A stretch of DNA of 6,689 nt from assembly GCA_945788485.1 (NCBI GenBank), contig CALZMB010000127.1, forward strand, positions 1-6,689, read 5' to 3'. This stretch comes from an uncultured bacterium (GTDB taxonomy: Bacteria; Bacteroidota; Bacteroidia; Bacteroidales; Bacteroidaceae). This document shows positions 5,658 to 6,689 of this stretch, one piece after another. Position numbers and translations under genes: made by a program. The notes beneath the pieces are model-generated. The model was not told where the DNA came from, did not search any database, and worked only from the letters and a program-made list of their open reading frames with translations. Every line of letters starts with the position of its first letter. Position 1 is the stretch's first letter.

Positions 5658-6689
5658 TTACATTCTCTCAGGCACTTCGATGCCGAGCAACGCCATGCCG
5701 TTTCGGATGTTCTTTGCCACGTTGCGGGCGAGGAGTAGGCGGAATTTCTTCTGTCCTTCGTCGTCAGCATTGAGGATGCTGAAGTCATGATAGAACTGGT
5801 TGAACTGCTTGGTCAGCTCGTAGCAGTATGCCGCGATGCCGGCCGGGTTGTAGTCTTTTCCCGCCTGCTGCACTGCAACGCCGTATTCGCTGATTTTCTG
5901 TATGAGGTCTATCTCCTTCTGTGCGAGGTTGACTGGCGCGGCCTCTGCCGTCAGTCCCTGTGCCTCTGCCTTGCGCAGTATCGAACGTATTCGTGCGTAG
6001 GTGTATTGTATGAAGGGTCCGGTGTTTCCGTTGAAATCTATCGATTCCTCCGGGTTGAAGAGCATGTTTTTTCGTGCGTCAACTTTCAGGATGAAATATT
6101 TCAACGCTCCGAGCCCCACGATGCGTGCCACCTCTTGTTTCTCAGCCTCTGTCATGTCGTCGAATTTCCCGAGTTCGTCGCTTGTCTGCCTTGCGTCAGC
6201 TATCATAGCCGCCATGAGGTCGTCAGCATCCACGACGGTTCCTTCGCGCGATTTCATCTTGCCGTTAGGCAGTTCCACCATGCCGTACGAGAAGTGCACG
6301 AGGTCTTTTCCCCATTTGAAGCCGAGTTTGTCGAGCAGTATGGAGAGCACCTGGAAATGATAGTTCTGTTCGTTTCCGACGACATATATCATCTGGTCGA
6401 TAGGATAGTCTTGAAATCTCAGCTTTGCTGTGCCGATGTCCTGTGTCATATAGACCGAAGTGCCGTCAGAGCGCAGCAACAGTTTTTCGTCAAGCCCTTC
6501 GCCTGTGAGGTCAGCCCATACAGAGCCGTCGTCTCTGCGGTAGAAGAATCCTTTCTGCAGACCTTCCTCCACTTTCTCTTTTCCTTCGAGATAAGTGTCT
6601 GATTCGTAGTATATCTTGTCGAACGACACACCCATCATCTTGTATGTCTCGTCGAATCCGGCATACACCCATTCGTTCATCTTCTTCCA
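5658..6689 (-). CDS. argS: Arginyl-tRNA synthetase, C-terminal part (5' end off window)
   Basis: The frame runs from the window edge to TAA at 5660-5658, giving 343 residues that begin WKKMNEWVYAGFDETY. This is the class I synthetase that charges tRNA-Arg. It covers the later half of the catalytic domain and the whole anticodon-binding domain. Visible motifs are LRSDGTSVYMTQDIGTAK, VVGNEQNYHF, the KMSKS-equivalent loop GKMKSREGTVVDADDL (about 6263-6216; ArgRS often has a degenerate form of this signature), GNTGPFIQYTYARI, where the C-terminal helical domain begins, and the usual ending LLGIEVPERM. Bacteroidetes ArgRS is about 600 residues, so roughly 255 N-terminal residues, including the HIGH signature, lie beyond the right edge. 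No internal damage is seen. Confidence 0.97.
   Translation of the reverse strand, partial: WKKMNEWVYAGFDETYKMMGVSFDKIYYESDTYLEGKEKVEEGLQKGFFYRRDDGSVWADLTGEGLDEKLLLRSDGTSVYMTQDIGTAKLRFQDYPIDQMIYVVGNEQNYHFQVLSILLDKLGFKWGKDLVHFSYGMVELPNGKMKSREGTVVDADDLMAAMIADARQTSDELGKFDDMTEAEKQEVARIVGLGALKYFILKVDARKNMLFNPEESIDFNGNTGPFIQYTYARIRSILRKAEAQGLTAEAAPVNLAQKEIDLIQKISEYGVAVQQAGKDYNPAGIAAYCYELTKQFNQFYHDFSILNADDEGQKKFRLLLARNVAKNIRNGMALLGIEVPERM

Overview
The window reads as ordinary chromosomal DNA from a member of the Bacteroidales, probably Prevotella-like. The grounds are the protein style (the ArgRS C-terminus, an RNase HI ending in GEIPADFGRK, the M20C dipeptidase), AT-rich spacers between moderately GC-rich genes, and start codons preceded by A-rich leaders rather than Shine-Dalgarno sites. 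This assignment is an inference from sequence style, not from a search. All six supported genes lie on the minus strand, so transcription runs from high to low coordinates. The genes at both ends are cut by the window.

In transcription order the layout is: the C-terminal part of arginyl-tRNA synthetase (6689-5658); a compact ribonuclease HI (5610-5191); a DegT/DnrJ/EryC1/StrS-type PLP sugar aminotransferase (5101-3995); a cytosolic M20C Xaa-His dipeptidase, PepD (3955-2522); a GT4 family glycosyltransferase with a GTG start and a four-cysteine cluster (2494-1271); and a large polytopic membrane protein of unknown function, possibly of the DUF6080 type, whose end lies off the window (1190-1). 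The gaps are 47, 89, 39, 27 and 80 bases. No intergenic stretch exceeds 300 bases, and no RNA gene, insertion sequence or CRISPR array is visible.

Two themes are interleaved. ArgRS, RNase HI and PepD are housekeeping enzymes. The aminotransferase, the glycosyltransferase and the membrane protein fit cell-surface or secreted glycan synthesis: an amino-deoxy sugar is made on a nucleotide carrier, a sugar is transferred, and a membrane protein acts at a lipid-linked or export step. That joint role is an inference, and the enzyme that would supply the keto-sugar substrate is not in the window.

The most notable non-coding signals are two copies of the self-complementary octamer ATGTACAT, forming a 10-bp hairpin that overlaps the aminotransferase stop codon just before pepD, and a cluster of CGTTA/TAACG elements at 18- and 36-bp spacing upstream of the aminotransferase. 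I found no convincing evidence of a new multi-gene system. The membrane protein is the least understood component.
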